DNA of 64,000 nt from an uncultured bacterium (GTDB lineage Bacteria > Bacillota > Clostridia > Oscillospirales > Oscillospiraceae), in the NCBI GenBank assembly GCA_947073515.1, contig CAMTMC010000007.1, positions 1 to 64,000 on the forward strand, read 5' to 3'. The translations under genes and the position numbers were made by a program. This document shows, piece by piece, positions 50,503 to 58,621 of the stretch. Each line of letters opens with the position of its first letter. Positions within the stretch are counted from its first letter, which is position 1. The notes under the pieces were generated by a model, which was not told where the DNA came from, did no database searches, and was given only the letters and a program-made list of their open reading frames with translations.

Positions 50503-51447
50503 ATGTCCCAGATCTTTCTCCCTGGGGAGATTTTAGCCATGTCCGGCCAGGCGGCCGACCGGCTGCTGAAGCTGGACAGCGGGGACGCCGCCCTGCTGTA
50601 CCTCCAGCTCCTCCGCCGGGGGAACCTAGAGGGCCTGCGCTGGCCGGAGGACCGGGCCCGGAGCGCCCTGGAGCTGCTCCGGGGCCAGGGGCTGGCCTCG
50701 GGCGCCCTCCCCGAGCCGCCCGCCCCCGTCCAGGAGGAGCCCCCCCCGGACTACGCCACCGAGGACATCAGCCGGGCGCTGGCGGACCGGAGCTCCACCT
50801 TCCCCGCCCTGGCCGACGAGGTGGAGCGGCGGCTGGGCAAGCGGCTGTCCGCCGCCGACCTGAAGGGGCTGTTTACCCTCTACGACCACCTGGCCCTGCC
50901 GGCGGAGGTGATCCTGATGCTGGTGGGCTGGTGCGTGGAGGAGATGGAGCGGAAATACGGCCCGGGCAGAAAACCCTTCCTGTCCCAGATCAAGCGGGAG
51001 GGGTTTATTTGGGCCCGGAAGAACATCGACACCATGGAGCGGGCGGAGGAGCACATCTCCAAGCTCACCCGGCTGAGAGGCCGGGAGAGCGAGGTGCTCC
51101 GCCTGATGGACATCCCCCCCAGGCCCTTGGTGGACCGGGAGCGGACCTATATCGCCGCCTGGGACGACATGGGCTTTGACGACGGGGCCATCCGCCTGGC
51201 CTATGAGCGCACGGTGCTGAAAAAGCAGTCCATGGACTGGGGCTATATGAACGGTATCCTGCGCCGGTGGCATGAGAAGGGCCTGCACACCGCCGCCGCC
51301 GTCCAGGCCGGGGACCGGGGGCCCGGGACAGGACGGGCCGGAGTGGAGACGAAACCGTCTGCTATGGAAAACCAGGAACAGCGCACCCGGGAGAACATGG
51401 AGCGCACCCGCCGGCTCCTGGAACAGATGAAGGGGGAGGGGAGCTAA
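50503..51447 (+). CDS. DnaD-domain replication protein
   Basis: DnaD proteins help load the replicative helicase. The 314 residues have a divergent N-terminal winged region, then two DnaD C-terminal modules: about 105-170 (LFTLYDHLALPAEVILMLVGWCVEEM) and about 205-260 (VDRERTYIAAWDDMGFDDGAIRLAYERTV...YMNGILRRWH, the YxxxIL signature). The ATG follows AAGGAGG. The helicase-loader gene begins at the base after its stop. Confidence 0.9.
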   Translation: MSQIFLPGEILAMSGQAADRLLKLDSGDAALLYLQLLRRGNLEGLRWPEDRARSALELLRGQGLASGALPEPPAPVQEEPPPDYATEDISRALADRSSTFPALADEVERRLGKRLSAADLKGLFTLYDHLALPAEVILMLVGWCVEEMERKYGPGRKPFLSQIKREGFIWARKNIDTMERAEEHISKLTRLRGRESEVLRLMDIPPRPLVDRERTYIAAWDDMGFDDGAIRLAYERTVLKKQSMDWGYMNGILRRWHEKGLHTAAAVQAGDRGPGTGRAGVETKPSAMENQEQRTRENMERTRRLLEQMKGEGS

Positions 51448-52452
51448 ATGGCTTACGACGCCAATGTCCTGCGCCGGGCCACCGACCAGCTGGAGCAGCG
51501 GCGCAGGCAGCGGAAGGAAGAAAACGAACGGAAACGTCTGGAAGCCTACCGCCGCCAGCCCAGGCTGGCCCAGCTGGACCGGCAGATTCAGGCCACCATG
51601 GCCCGGCTGGTAGCCGCCGCCCTGCGCCAGGGAGGCGACCCCGGCCAGGCGGTGCGGGAGGTCCGGGACGGCAATCTGGAGCTCCAGCAGGAGCGGGCCG
51701 TCCTCCTGGGGGCCATGGGCCTGCCCGCCGACGCCCTGGACGACCGGCCGGCCTGCGGGCTGTGCGGGGACACCGGCTGGCAGGGGGCCAAAATGTGCCC
51801 CTGCCTGAAAGAGCTGTGCGCCCGGGAGCAGATCCGGGAGCTGTCCAAGCTGCTGGACCTGGGGAGCCAGTCCTTTGACACCTTCTCTATGGACTACTAC
51901 CGGGAGAGCCTCTACCCCGGGCGGGGCATCTCCCCCAGGGCCAACATGGAGCTCACCTACGAGCTGTGCCTGAACTACGCCCAGAAATTCAGCCGGTACG
52001 CCATCAAAAACCTGTTCCTCTCCGGCCCGCCGGGACTGGGCAAGACCTTCCTGTCCGCCTGTATCGCCCGGGCGGTGTCGGAGGCGGGGTTTTCCGTGGT
52101 ATATGACACGGCGGTCAACGTGTTCGCCCAGTTTGAGGCCCGGAAGTTCCAGCGGGACAGCGCCGACGGGGCGGAGGCCCGGGATGAGACCCGGCGGTAC
52201 CTCCACTGTGACCTGCTGATCCTGGACGACCTGGGCAGCGAGCTCACCACCCAGTTTACCCAGTCCGCCCTGTACGAGCTGGTGAACAGCCGCCTGGCGG
52301 GGGAGCGGCACACCGTCATCTCCTCCAACCTGTCCCTGGAGGACGCGGCCCGGCGGTACGCCCCGGCCATCGTTTCCCGGCTGGAGGGGGAGTACCACCT
52401 GCTGGAGTTCTTCGGCGATGACATCCGGCTGCAAAAAAAGAACCGGCGATAA
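51448..52452 (+). CDS. DnaC/IstB-like helicase loader ATPase
   Basis: The 334-residue AAA+ protein has a coiled N-terminal region, a zinc-type cysteine set (CGLCGDTGWQGAKMCPCLK), Walker A SGPPGLGKT (about 191-199), Walker B LLILDDLG, and a sensor block SSNLSLED. With the DnaD gene immediately upstream it forms a primosome pair common in clostridia. An IS21 IstB origin is unlikely because no istA or insertion-sequence ends are nearby. Confidence 0.9.
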   Translation: MAYDANVLRRATDQLEQRRRQRKEENERKRLEAYRRQPRLAQLDRQIQATMARLVAAALRQGGDPGQAVREVRDGNLELQQERAVLLGAMGLPADALDDRPACGLCGDTGWQGAKMCPCLKELCAREQIRELSKLLDLGSQSFDTFSMDYYRESLYPGRGISPRANMELTYELCLNYAQKFSRYAIKNLFLSGPPGLGKTFLSACIARAVSEAGFSVVYDTAVNVFAQFEARKFQRDSADGAEARDETRRYLHCDLLILDDLGSELTTQFTQSALYELVNSRLAGERHTVISSNLSLEDAARRYAPAIVSRLEGEYHLLEFFGDDIRLQKKNRR

Positions 52453-52474
52453 CAATGTTTGGAGGAGCGAGCCC

Positions 52475-52969
52475 ATGATCTACGCCATTTTGACGGCGGC
52501 CCTGGTAGCCCTGGACCAGCTGGTAAAATTTTTGGTGCTGACCAATATCAGCCCGGGGGAGCACGTCCCCTTCATCCCCCACGTGCTGGAGCTGACCTAT
52601 GTGGAGAACACCGGGGCGGCCTTCTCCATGTTCTCGGACCACACCTGGGTGCTGGCCCTGGTCTCCCTGGTGATGTCCGTGGTGCTAGCCGCCGCCATCT
52701 GGAAGGGGTTTTTTAAGCACCCGCTGGGGAAGGTCATCCTCACCCTGCTGCTGGCCGGGGCGGTGGGCAACCTCATCGACCGGGTGGCCCGGGGCTTTGT
52801 GGTGGATATGTTCAATGTGCTGTTTATGAACTTCGCCGTCTTTAATGTGGCGGACATCTGCGTGGTGGTGGGCGGCATCGCCGCCGCTGTGTACTACCTG
52901 TTTTTAGGGGAGAAGCTGGAGGGCAGGGATGAGGAGGAGCCCCATGGGGACGCTGAGGCTGACCGCTGA
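52475..52969 (+). CDS. lspA: Lipoprotein signal peptidase (signal peptidase II)
   Basis: LspA cleaves signal peptides of lipid-modified prolipoproteins in the membrane. The 164 residues have four hydrophobic segments and conserved blocks ALDQLVK, ENTGAAFSMF, GNLIDRV and FNVADICV, the last two holding the catalytic aspartates. The ATG at 52475 has GGAGGAG upstream. It overlaps the following pseudouridine synthase gene, the same order as lspA-ylyB in Bacillus. Confidence 0.97.
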   Translation: MIYAILTAALVALDQLVKFLVLTNISPGEHVPFIPHVLELTYVENTGAAFSMFSDHTWVLALVSLVMSVVLAAAIWKGFFKHPLGKVILTLLLAGAVGNLIDRVARGFVVDMFNVLFMNFAVFNVADICVVVGGIAAAVYYLFLGEKLEGRDEEEPHGDAEADR

Positions 52970-53852
52970 CCGGGAGGGGGAGCGGGCGGATTCCTTCCTG
53001 GCCCGGGCCGTCCCGGAGCTGACCCGCTCCGCCGCCCAGAAGCTGCTGGAGCGGGGGGCGGCGGGCTCCAAGGGAAAAAAGCTCCGGAAAAATGACCGGC
53101 TGGCCGCCGGCCAGGAGGTGGAGGTGGAGCTCCCCAGTCCGGAGCCGGTGGAGATCCTCCCCCAGAACATCCCCCTGGACGTGGTCTATGAGGACGGGGA
53201 CGTGATCGTGGTCAACAAGCCGGTGGGGCTGGTGGTTCACCCGGCGCCGGGGCATCCGGACGGCACGCTGGTGAACGCCCTGCTGTATCACTGCGGGGAC
53301 TCCCTGTCCGGCATCAACGGGGAGCTGCGGCCAGGGATCGTCCACCGCATTGACCGGGATACCTCCGGCCTGATCATCGCCGCCAAAAACGATAAGGCCC
53401 ACCTGGCCCTGGCCGCCCAGCTCCAGGACCACTCCCTGGCCCGGACCTATGAGGCGGTGGCGGCGGGGGGGTTCCGGGAGGACAGCGGGACGGTGGACGC
53501 CCCCATCGGCCGCCACCCGGTGGACCGGAAAAAGATGGCCGTCGACCGGAGGAACGGCCGGGAGGCGGTGACCCACTGGTCGGTGCTGGCCCGGTACAGC
53601 GGGTATACCCATGTGGAGTGCAGGCTGGAGACCGGGCGGACCCATCAGATCCGGGTCCATCTGGCCTCGATCGGCCACCCCCTGCTGGGGGACACGGTGT
53701 ATGGGGCGAGGAAGCCCTGCCCCGGTCTGGCGGGCCAGTGCCTCCACGCCCGGAGGCTGAGGTTTGTCCATCCCTCCAGCGGGGAGGCGGTGGAGCTGGA
53801 GTGCCCCCTGCCCCCCTGGTTCCAGCAGGTGCTGAAAACGCTCTCTTTATAA
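52944..53852 (+). CDS. RluD/YlyB-type pseudouridine synthase
   Basis: The 302-residue enzyme has an N-terminal S4 RNA-binding domain (about 15-65), YEDGDVIVVNKPVGLVVHP, the catalytic HRIDRDTSG with its aspartate, and GRTHQIRVHLASIGHPLLGD. It overlaps lspA by 26 bp. Two ATGs are possible: 52944 (GGAGG at 7 nt, and the family's usual start) or 52929. RluD-type enzymes modify helix 69 of 23S rRNA; the position here is not known. A strong terminator follows. Confidence 0.93.
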   Translation: MGTLRLTADREGERADSFLARAVPELTRSAAQKLLERGAAGSKGKKLRKNDRLAAGQEVEVELPSPEPVEILPQNIPLDVVYEDGDVIVVNKPVGLVVHPAPGHPDGTLVNALLYHCGDSLSGINGELRPGIVHRIDRDTSGLIIAAKNDKAHLALAAQLQDHSLARTYEAVAAGGFREDSGTVDAPIGRHPVDRKKMAVDRRNGREAVTHWSVLARYSGYTHVECRLETGRTHQIRVHLASIGHPLLGDTVYGARKPCPGLAGQCLHARRLRFVHPSSGEAVELECPLPPWFQQVLKTLSL

Positions 53853-53884
53853 ACCCCGCCGCCGGAGCCCGGCGGCGGGGTTTT
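53852..53884. terminator. Terminator of the lspA operon
   Basis: AACCCCGCCGCCGG (53852-53865) with CCGGCGGCGGGGTT (53869-53882), then TT. It is shared with the convergent CBS gene. Confidence 0.85.
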
Positions 53885-54312
53885 CAGCCGACGATGATGT
53901 TTTCCGAGATTTCGCACAGGGCCTGGGCGGCCTCCAGGTCGAAGCGGCCGCTCCGGGCCACGTCCGCCAGGGAGATCATCCCCACCAGCTTTCCGCCCTC
54001 CACCACCGGCAGGCGGCGGACCTGGTGGACCGCCATGAGGCGGGTGGCCTCCCGGCAGTCGTCCCCAGGGGCGACAGTGGCGCAGCTCCGGGTCATGATG
54101 TCCCGCACCGGGGTCTGGGCCGGGTCCTCCTCGGCGGCGACGCAGCGCAGGACAATGTCCCGGTCGGTGACTACCCCCCGGAGACGGCGGTCGCCGCCGC
54201 ACACCGGAAGGGAACCCACGTTGTGCCGGCTGATGAGCCGGGCGGCCAGGGCGGCGGAGGAGGTGGGCTCCACCGTGATGACGCTGGGGTTCATGAGATC
54301 CTGTACCCGCAT
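53884..54312 (-). CDS. Tandem CBS-domain protein
   Basis: The 142-residue protein is two CBS domains (about 8-60 and 73-128): DLMNPSVITVEPTSSAALAARLISRHNVGSLPV then RDIMTRSCATVAPGDDCREATRLMAVHQVRRLPVVEGG. Such stand-alone pairs bind adenosine nucleotides and regulate other proteins; the partner is unknown. The ATG at 54312 has AAAGGG 8 nt upstream. An upstream in-frame start would lie inside the repeat element and is rejected. Confidence 0.88.
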   Translation of the reverse strand: MRVQDLMNPSVITVEPTSSAALAARLISRHNVGSLPVCGGDRRLRGVVTDRDIVLRCVAAEEDPAQTPVRDIMTRSCATVAPGDDCREATRLMAVHQVRRLPVVEGGKLVGMISLADVARSGRFDLEAAQALCEISENIIVG

Positions 54313-54331
54313 AAACAACACCCTTTCGTAA

Positions 54332-54491
54332 GAAGCTGTACCAATCGTCAAAGTATTCAGATTTGCGAGCCCAAATTACCGGTGGCAAGACGAAAAACCG
54401 CAGGAATACTTTGTGTATTTCAAGGTTTCTCAACGTGGCCAGCGGCAATTTGGGCCGCAAAGATGAGCGCTGAGGCGATTGGTACAGCTTC
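54332..54491. repeat. Inverted-repeat element family 1, type C (160 bp)
   Basis: The ends GAAGCTGTACCAATCG and CGATTGGTACAGCTTC are perfect 16-base inverted repeats. It sits directly upstream of the CBS gene's ribosome site. Downstream of it lie a TATAAA (minus strand, about 54522-54527) that may be a -10, and nothing else recognisable up to the M16 gene. Confidence 0.85.
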
Positions 54492-54597
54492 AAAATATGC
54501 CTTGTGGCCAGTTTAACCGGAAGGGCGGCATTTTATACAGGTATTGGGGAAATTGTGGGAAAAATTGAGAGACGGAACCGTCTGATATTCTAGGACG

Positions 54598-55848
54598 TTA
54601 CCGGCCCAGCCACTGGGCGTAGTCCCCGGCGCTCCCTACCCGGCCCACGGCGGATAGGGAGGCGCGCTCCATCTGGAACAGCTCCCCGGCCAGATCCCGG
54701 AGCTGCTCCCGGGTGACGGCGTCATAGAGGGCGATGACCTCATCGGTCTCCCGTACCCGGCCGTACAGCAGGGCGGAGGAACCAAGGTGGCTCATCCGGG
54801 CCTGGACGGACTCGGTGCCCATGAGGAGGTTGGCCTTGGCCTGCTCCCGGACCCGGTCCACCTCTTCCGGAGCGGGGCCCCGCTCGGCCAGCTCCAGCGC
54901 CACCCGCCGGGCGGCCTCCAGGGCCTGCCGCTCCTGGTCCGGGCTCACGGCGGCGTAGATCCCCAGCAGGCCGGTGTCCTCGTGGTCGGCCACGTAGGAG
55001 TAGACGGTGTAGCACAGGCCCCGCCGCTCCCGCAGCTCCTGGAACAGGCGGGAGGAACAGCCGCCCCCCAGCAGGGAGTTGAGCAGGAGCATCTGCTGGC
55101 GGCGCTCGTCCAGATAGGAGGGGGCGGGAAAGGCCAGGATCAGGTGGTTTTGCTCGATGGCCTTCTTTTTGGCGGTGACAGCCGGCCGGTAGGCCAGGGG
55201 GCGGATGGGGTCGGGCTGGCCGGGCTCCAGGGAGGCGAGGAGGGATTTTAACGTCTCCACCTGGGAGCCGGTGAAGCTGCCCGCCAGGGCGGCCACCATT
55301 TTTTGCCCCCGGTAGCGCTCCCGCCGCCACTGGTCCAGCCAGGGGCCGTCCATCTGAGAGAGGGTGGACTGCCGGCCCAGGATGGGCCGGGCCAGGGGGG
55401 TGCCCTTGTAGACGGCGGCGGACAGCCGCTCGGACACCAGATCCTCGGGGGTGTCCTCGTACATATCAATTTCCTCTAAAATCACACTCCGCTCCAGTTC
55501 CACGTCCCCCTGGTCAAACCGGGAGTGGAACAGCATATCCCCCAAAATGTCCAGGGCGTAGTCCAGGTGGCTGTCCAGGGCGCGGCCGTAAAAGCAGGTG
55601 TGCTCCTTGGTGGTGTAGGCGTTGAACTGGCCGCCGATGGCGTCCATGTCCCGGGCCAGCTGGGCGGCGGAGCGGCGGGCCGTGCCCTTGAAGAGCATAT
55701 GCTCGATGAAGTGGGCGGCGCCGTTCTCCTGGGCGCTCTCGTGGCGGGAGCCCACGCCGATGAAGAAGCCCAGGGCGGCGGAGCGGGCGCCGGGGACCCG
55801 CTGGGTCAGCAGACGGGCCCCGTTGGGCAGGGTGATCTGGTCGTACAT
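54598..55848 (-). CDS. M16 family zinc peptidase
   Basis: The 416-residue protein is a processing-peptidase-like metalloprotease with the inverted zinc motif HFIEH (His46, Glu49, His50) and the distal glutamate in ELERSVILEEI. LPNGARLL and GVGSRHES are family marks, and the C-terminal half holds the GGGCSSRLFQELRE block. A single chain of this size normally pairs with a second copy. It has its own promoter. The ATG at 55848 has GGAGG 5 nt upstream; the longer frame lacks support. Confidence 0.93.
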   Translation of the reverse strand: MYDQITLPNGARLLTQRVPGARSAALGFFIGVGSRHESAQENGAAHFIEHMLFKGTARRSAAQLARDMDAIGGQFNAYTTKEHTCFYGRALDSHLDYALDILGDMLFHSRFDQGDVELERSVILEEIDMYEDTPEDLVSERLSAAVYKGTPLARPILGRQSTLSQMDGPWLDQWRRERYRGQKMVAALAGSFTGSQVETLKSLLASLEPGQPDPIRPLAYRPAVTAKKKAIEQNHLILAFPAPSYLDERRQQMLLLNSLLGGGCSSRLFQELRERRGLCYTVYSYVADHEDTGLLGIYAAVSPDQERQALEAARRVALELAERGPAPEEVDRVREQAKANLLMGTESVQARMSHLGSSALLYGRVRETDEVIALYDAVTREQLRDLAGELFQMERASLSAVGRVGSAGDYAQWLGR

Positions 55849-55905
55849 AGAAACCTCCAAGCTGTATCGTGGAAGAAGGCCGGTTGAACTCCTTCCGTTG
55901 GGTTG

Positions 55906-55934
55906 ACTATACCATAAAACAGGGCGCCCGTCCA
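55906..55934 (-). promoter_or_regulatory. M16 peptidase promoter
   Basis: Minus strand TGGACG (55934-55929), 17 bp, TATAGT (55911-55906) preceded by TGG (extended -10). Confidence 0.6.
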
Positions 55935-55950
55935 CCGGGAGAAATGTTTG

Positions 55951-56006
55951 GAGTGTCTGCCGGGAAGATATGTTTTTATGGTCCCCGCCCCGGCGGGCCA
56001 GATAGA
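55951..56006. repeat. Degenerate family 2 element
   Basis: GAGTGTCTGCCGGGAAGATAT, then GTCCCCGCCCCGGCGGG and CCAGAT, follows the block order of the element at 39243. Similarity is partial. Confidence 0.45.
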
Positions 56007-56047
56007 AAAAAACCGCTTGGGGAACCGCCAAAATTTTTCCCGCCTAT

Positions 56048-56077
56048 GTATAACCATCCAGGGGCCTGTCCAAACTA
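56048..56077 (+). promoter_or_regulatory. Sigma-F-like promoter of the SpoIIQ-like gene
   Basis: GTATA (56048-56052), a 15-bp spacer and GTCCAAACTA (56068-56077) fit the forespore sigma-F/sigma-G pattern (GywTA, GgnrAnAnTw) except at two positions. No sigma-A match is seen nearby. Confidence 0.5.
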
Positions 56078-56095
56078 GGCTTCGGAGGTGGTTTT

Positions 56096-56854
56096 GTGAG
56101 AAACCAAGGCTTTATGAAGAAGCTGGGCGACTTCATGCTGGGAAAGGGCTTTTACATAGTCCTGTTCCTGTGTGTCGCCACCATAGGAATTTCGGGCTAT
56201 TATCTGCTTCAGACCGTTGTAGGGGGCGTGGGCGGCGTGGAGCCGGCCGGGGCCTCCGCCTCAGTGACCATCCCGGACCAGGGGCCCTCCCGCCCTGCGG
56301 CGCCGGCCACTCCGTCCAACCCGCCGGTGGAGGAGGTCCCCGCCGAGCCTCCCATCCCGCCGGCGGAGCCGGCTGACCAGCCGGACGACCCGGAGCCCCT
56401 GGCCGAGAAGGGCCGGGAGCCGGAGGAGGATCAGGGGCTGAAATCCACCGTCTTTACCTGGCCGGTGAAGGGGGCTGTCCTGCGGGACTACAGCGTGGAG
56501 ACCCTGTCCCTGGACCCCACCTTGGGGGACTGGCGCACCCACGGGGGGCTGGACATCGCCGCCGCCCAGGGGGTTCAGGTCATCTCTATGAGCGCCGGCA
56601 CCGTCTCCAAGGTGTATGAGGACGGCCTGATGGGCACCACAGTGGTGGTGGATCACGGCGGCGGCCTTCAGTCCTGGTACTGCAATCTGGCGCCGGAGCC
56701 CTCCGTCCAGGAGGGGGACACGGTGGAGATCGGCGGGGTGCTGGGCCGGGTCGGCGGAAGCGCCATCGCCGAGGTGGGGGTGGGCTCCCACCTGCACCTG
56801 GAGACCACCTTGGACGGCCAGATGGTTGACCCCAGGGAGTATTTGCCCCAATAA
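56096..56854 (+). CDS. spoIIQ: M23 peptidase-domain protein, SpoIIQ-like
   Basis: The 252-residue protein has a short cytoplasmic start, one membrane segment (about 20-40), a Pro/Glu-rich linker (about 55-115) and an M23 (LytM) domain. The domain keeps HGGLDIA (His and Asp ligands) and HLHLE, so, unlike Bacillus SpoIIQ which lacks a complete zinc site, it looks catalytically intact, as in clostridia. SpoIIQ connects forespore and mother cell with SpoIIIAH. The GTG start at 56096 has GGAGGTG 6 nt upstream. The sigma-F-like promoter supports the name; a general endopeptidase is the alternative. Confidence 0.75.
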   Translation: MRNQGFMKKLGDFMLGKGFYIVLFLCVATIGISGYYLLQTVVGGVGGVEPAGASASVTIPDQGPSRPAAPATPSNPPVEEVPAEPPIPPAEPADQPDDPEPLAEKGREPEEDQGLKSTVFTWPVKGAVLRDYSVETLSLDPTLGDWRTHGGLDIAAAQGVQVISMSAGTVSKVYEDGLMGTTVVVDHGGGLQSWYCNLAPEPSVQEGDTVEIGGVLGRVGGSAIAEVGVGSHLHLETTLDGQMVDPREYLPQ

Positions 56855-56861
56855 AAAAGTG

Positions 56862-56895
56862 GACGCCACCGGATAGACGGTGGCGTCTGTTTTTA
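56862..56895. terminator. Terminator of the SpoIIQ-like gene
   Basis: GACGCCACCG (56862-56871) with CGGTGGCGTC (56878-56887), then TGTTTTT; the minus strand has TTTTTTAT on the other side. Confidence 0.82.
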
Positions 56896-57957
56896 TGCTT
56901 GGGACAGGAGAGTATCCCGGATGTTCTGGGCGAAGGCCTCCAGACGGGTTTGGATGCCTGGCAGGGCCAGGGCCTGGCCGGGGGAGTTGGCCGTCTCCAT
57001 GAGGGCGAAGTTCTGGGGGAGATAGAAGGATTTGTTCATGTTCATGGCGGCCACCACCTGCCGGGCCAGGATGTCCCCGCCGGAGTAGCCGGAGACGATG
57101 ATGGCGAACACCGCCTTGTTATAGAAGCGGGTCTGGCGGAACAGGGCGGTGAGCCGGTTGATGAAGGCGGTGAGGTTGGCGGACAGGGCGTCGTTGTAGT
57201 TGGGGCAGAGGAGGACCAGGGCGTCCGCCTCCCGGACGGCGGGGTAGACCTCCTCCGACATAAGGCCGCCGTAAAAACAGCCCCCCCGCTCCCCGAAGTG
57301 GAGGCACATGGTGTAGGGACAGCCGGAGCAGTCGGACAGGGTGCCGTTGCGCAGGCCGATCTCCTGGATGGAGCAGCGGTCCTCCAGCCGCTCCCGCACC
57401 CGACCCCACAGGGCCATGGTGTTGGAGGTGTGGTGGCTGGAGGCGTGGAGGGCTAAAATATTTGGACGGTTTCGTCTGGGGAAGGATTCCGACTCCAGGC
57501 GCTGGGCCAGCCCGGCGGCGGCGGCCCGGTAGGCCTCCATCAGGCCGCAGCCCAGGTTGCCCGCCTGGACGGTGAAATTGGCCAGAGAGCCGGTGGCCTC
57601 CACCAGAGGGCGGCCCAGCAGGGCGCACCCCGCCTGGTTCAGGGCCAGGGCCCCCTCGGCGGCGGTGGACTTGGTGTACAGCTCGCTGGCGCCGTCCACA
57701 ATGAGGCCGCCCACACAGCCGGACAGCAGGCCGGGCTCCTTCCGCAGACGGGCCAGGATACGCTGGTACTCCAGGTTGACCCCGGTGTCCCCCAGGGGGA
57801 GGGCCAGGAGGATTTTCTGGCCGTGGAGGCTGTCCAGTTCTCCGGCGGAGCGGAGAATACGGACTTCCCGGCCCGCCAGGGCCTGGTTCAGAATCCCGTC
57901 CAGCCGCTGGCCAGCCCAGCCGCAGTCGGGGGTGGGATGGATGAGGGTGATGGGCAT
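56893..57957 (-). CDS. Flavodoxin/NADPH-dependent FMN reductase-like protein
   Basis: The C-terminal half (about 185-350) is a flavodoxin-like fold: LALHASSHHTSNTMALWGRV at the FMN phosphate loop, LLCPNYNDALSANLTAFINRL, and VSGYSGGDI. A cysteine group CSGCPYTMCLHFGERGGCFY resembles iron-sulfur flavoproteins. The N-terminal half (about 1-180) holds GDTGVNLEYQRI and repeated small-residue helices with no clear family. The ATG at 57957 has AAGGAGG upstream. The electron partner and substrate are unknown. Confidence 0.78.
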   Translation of the reverse strand: MPITLIHPTPDCGWAGQRLDGILNQALAGREVRILRSAGELDSLHGQKILLALPLGDTGVNLEYQRILARLRKEPGLLSGCVGGLIVDGASELYTKSTAAEGALALNQAGCALLGRPLVEATGSLANFTVQAGNLGCGLMEAYRAAAAGLAQRLESESFPRRNRPNILALHASSHHTSNTMALWGRVRERLEDRCSIQEIGLRNGTLSDCSGCPYTMCLHFGERGGCFYGGLMSEEVYPAVREADALVLLCPNYNDALSANLTAFINRLTALFRQTRFYNKAVFAIIVSGYSGGDILARQVVAAMNMNKSFYLPQNFALMETANSPGQALALPGIQTRLEAFAQNIRDTLLSQA

Positions 57958-58037
57958 GGCATCGCCTCCTTTCAGCAGGATTAGTGGGTTGAAAGCCAAA
58001 ATAAGACGGATTCATCTATATCTTGATTTGCAGCGGT

Positions 58038-58610
58038 TCAGCGGGATACCGCCCGTCCGGCCAGCCCCTTGACCGCGTGAAACAGGGTGGCGGACAGCAG
58101 GATGGCCAGGCTGTTCCAGATGATATCATTGACATCAAAGCTGCGGCCAAACACCGGCTGAAGCAGCTCGATGGACAGGCAGAGGGCCAGGCCGGTTCCC
58201 ACCGTCTGGCCCCAGGAGCTCCGGGGGCGGAACAGGGGGTGGAGCAGGCCGAAGGGGAAGAACATCAGCAGGTTGCCCAGCTGCTCCCGGTCCGCCAGGG
58301 AGAGGGTGGGGATCAGGTCGAATTCCCAGGAGAACCAGCGAATGGAACGGCCGCTGGGCATGTGGTAAAAGAGGAAATAGTACAGAACCCCCATCAGATC
58401 CAGAAACAGGGTGAGGCACAGCAGGCCGGTGAGGTAGCACACAAACAGGGCGGGGACAAGGTCCCGCACAAGGGGGCCGCCGCTGTGTTTTCTCCGGCGG
58501 AGGACAAAAATCAGGCCGGCGGTCAGAGCGATGGGGAGGGCCTGGAGGAAAAAGCCGGGGTAGGTGCTAAAGAAAAAATACTGGAAGTTCATGTCGTCGG
58601 GGAAGTACAT
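58038..58610 (-). CDS. VanZ-like membrane protein
   Basis: This 190-residue protein has five hydrophobic segments and the VanZ pattern: NLLMFFPFGLLHPLF, then SIELLQPVFGRSFDVNDIIWNSLAILL. VanZ-family proteins are linked to teicoplanin resistance in Tn1546, but most homologues are of unknown function. The ATG at 58610 with GGAGG lies 11 bp after the dehydrogenase-like gene, so it is in the same transcript as the large fusion. Confidence 0.88.
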   Translation of the reverse strand: MYFPDDMNFQYFFFSTYPGFFLQALPIALTAGLIFVLRRRKHSGGPLVRDLVPALFVCYLTGLLCLTLFLDLMGVLYYFLFYHMPSGRSIRWFSWEFDLIPTLSLADREQLGNLLMFFPFGLLHPLFRPRSSWGQTVGTGLALCLSIELLQPVFGRSFDVNDIIWNSLAILLSATLFHAVKGLAGRAVSR

Positions 58611-58621
58611 AGGGGGCCTCC

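Noticed and set aside
51448-52452. IS21 IstB transposition helper
   Set aside because: No IstA transposase or insertion-sequence ends were seen, and the adjacent DnaD gene supports a chromosomal helicase loader.
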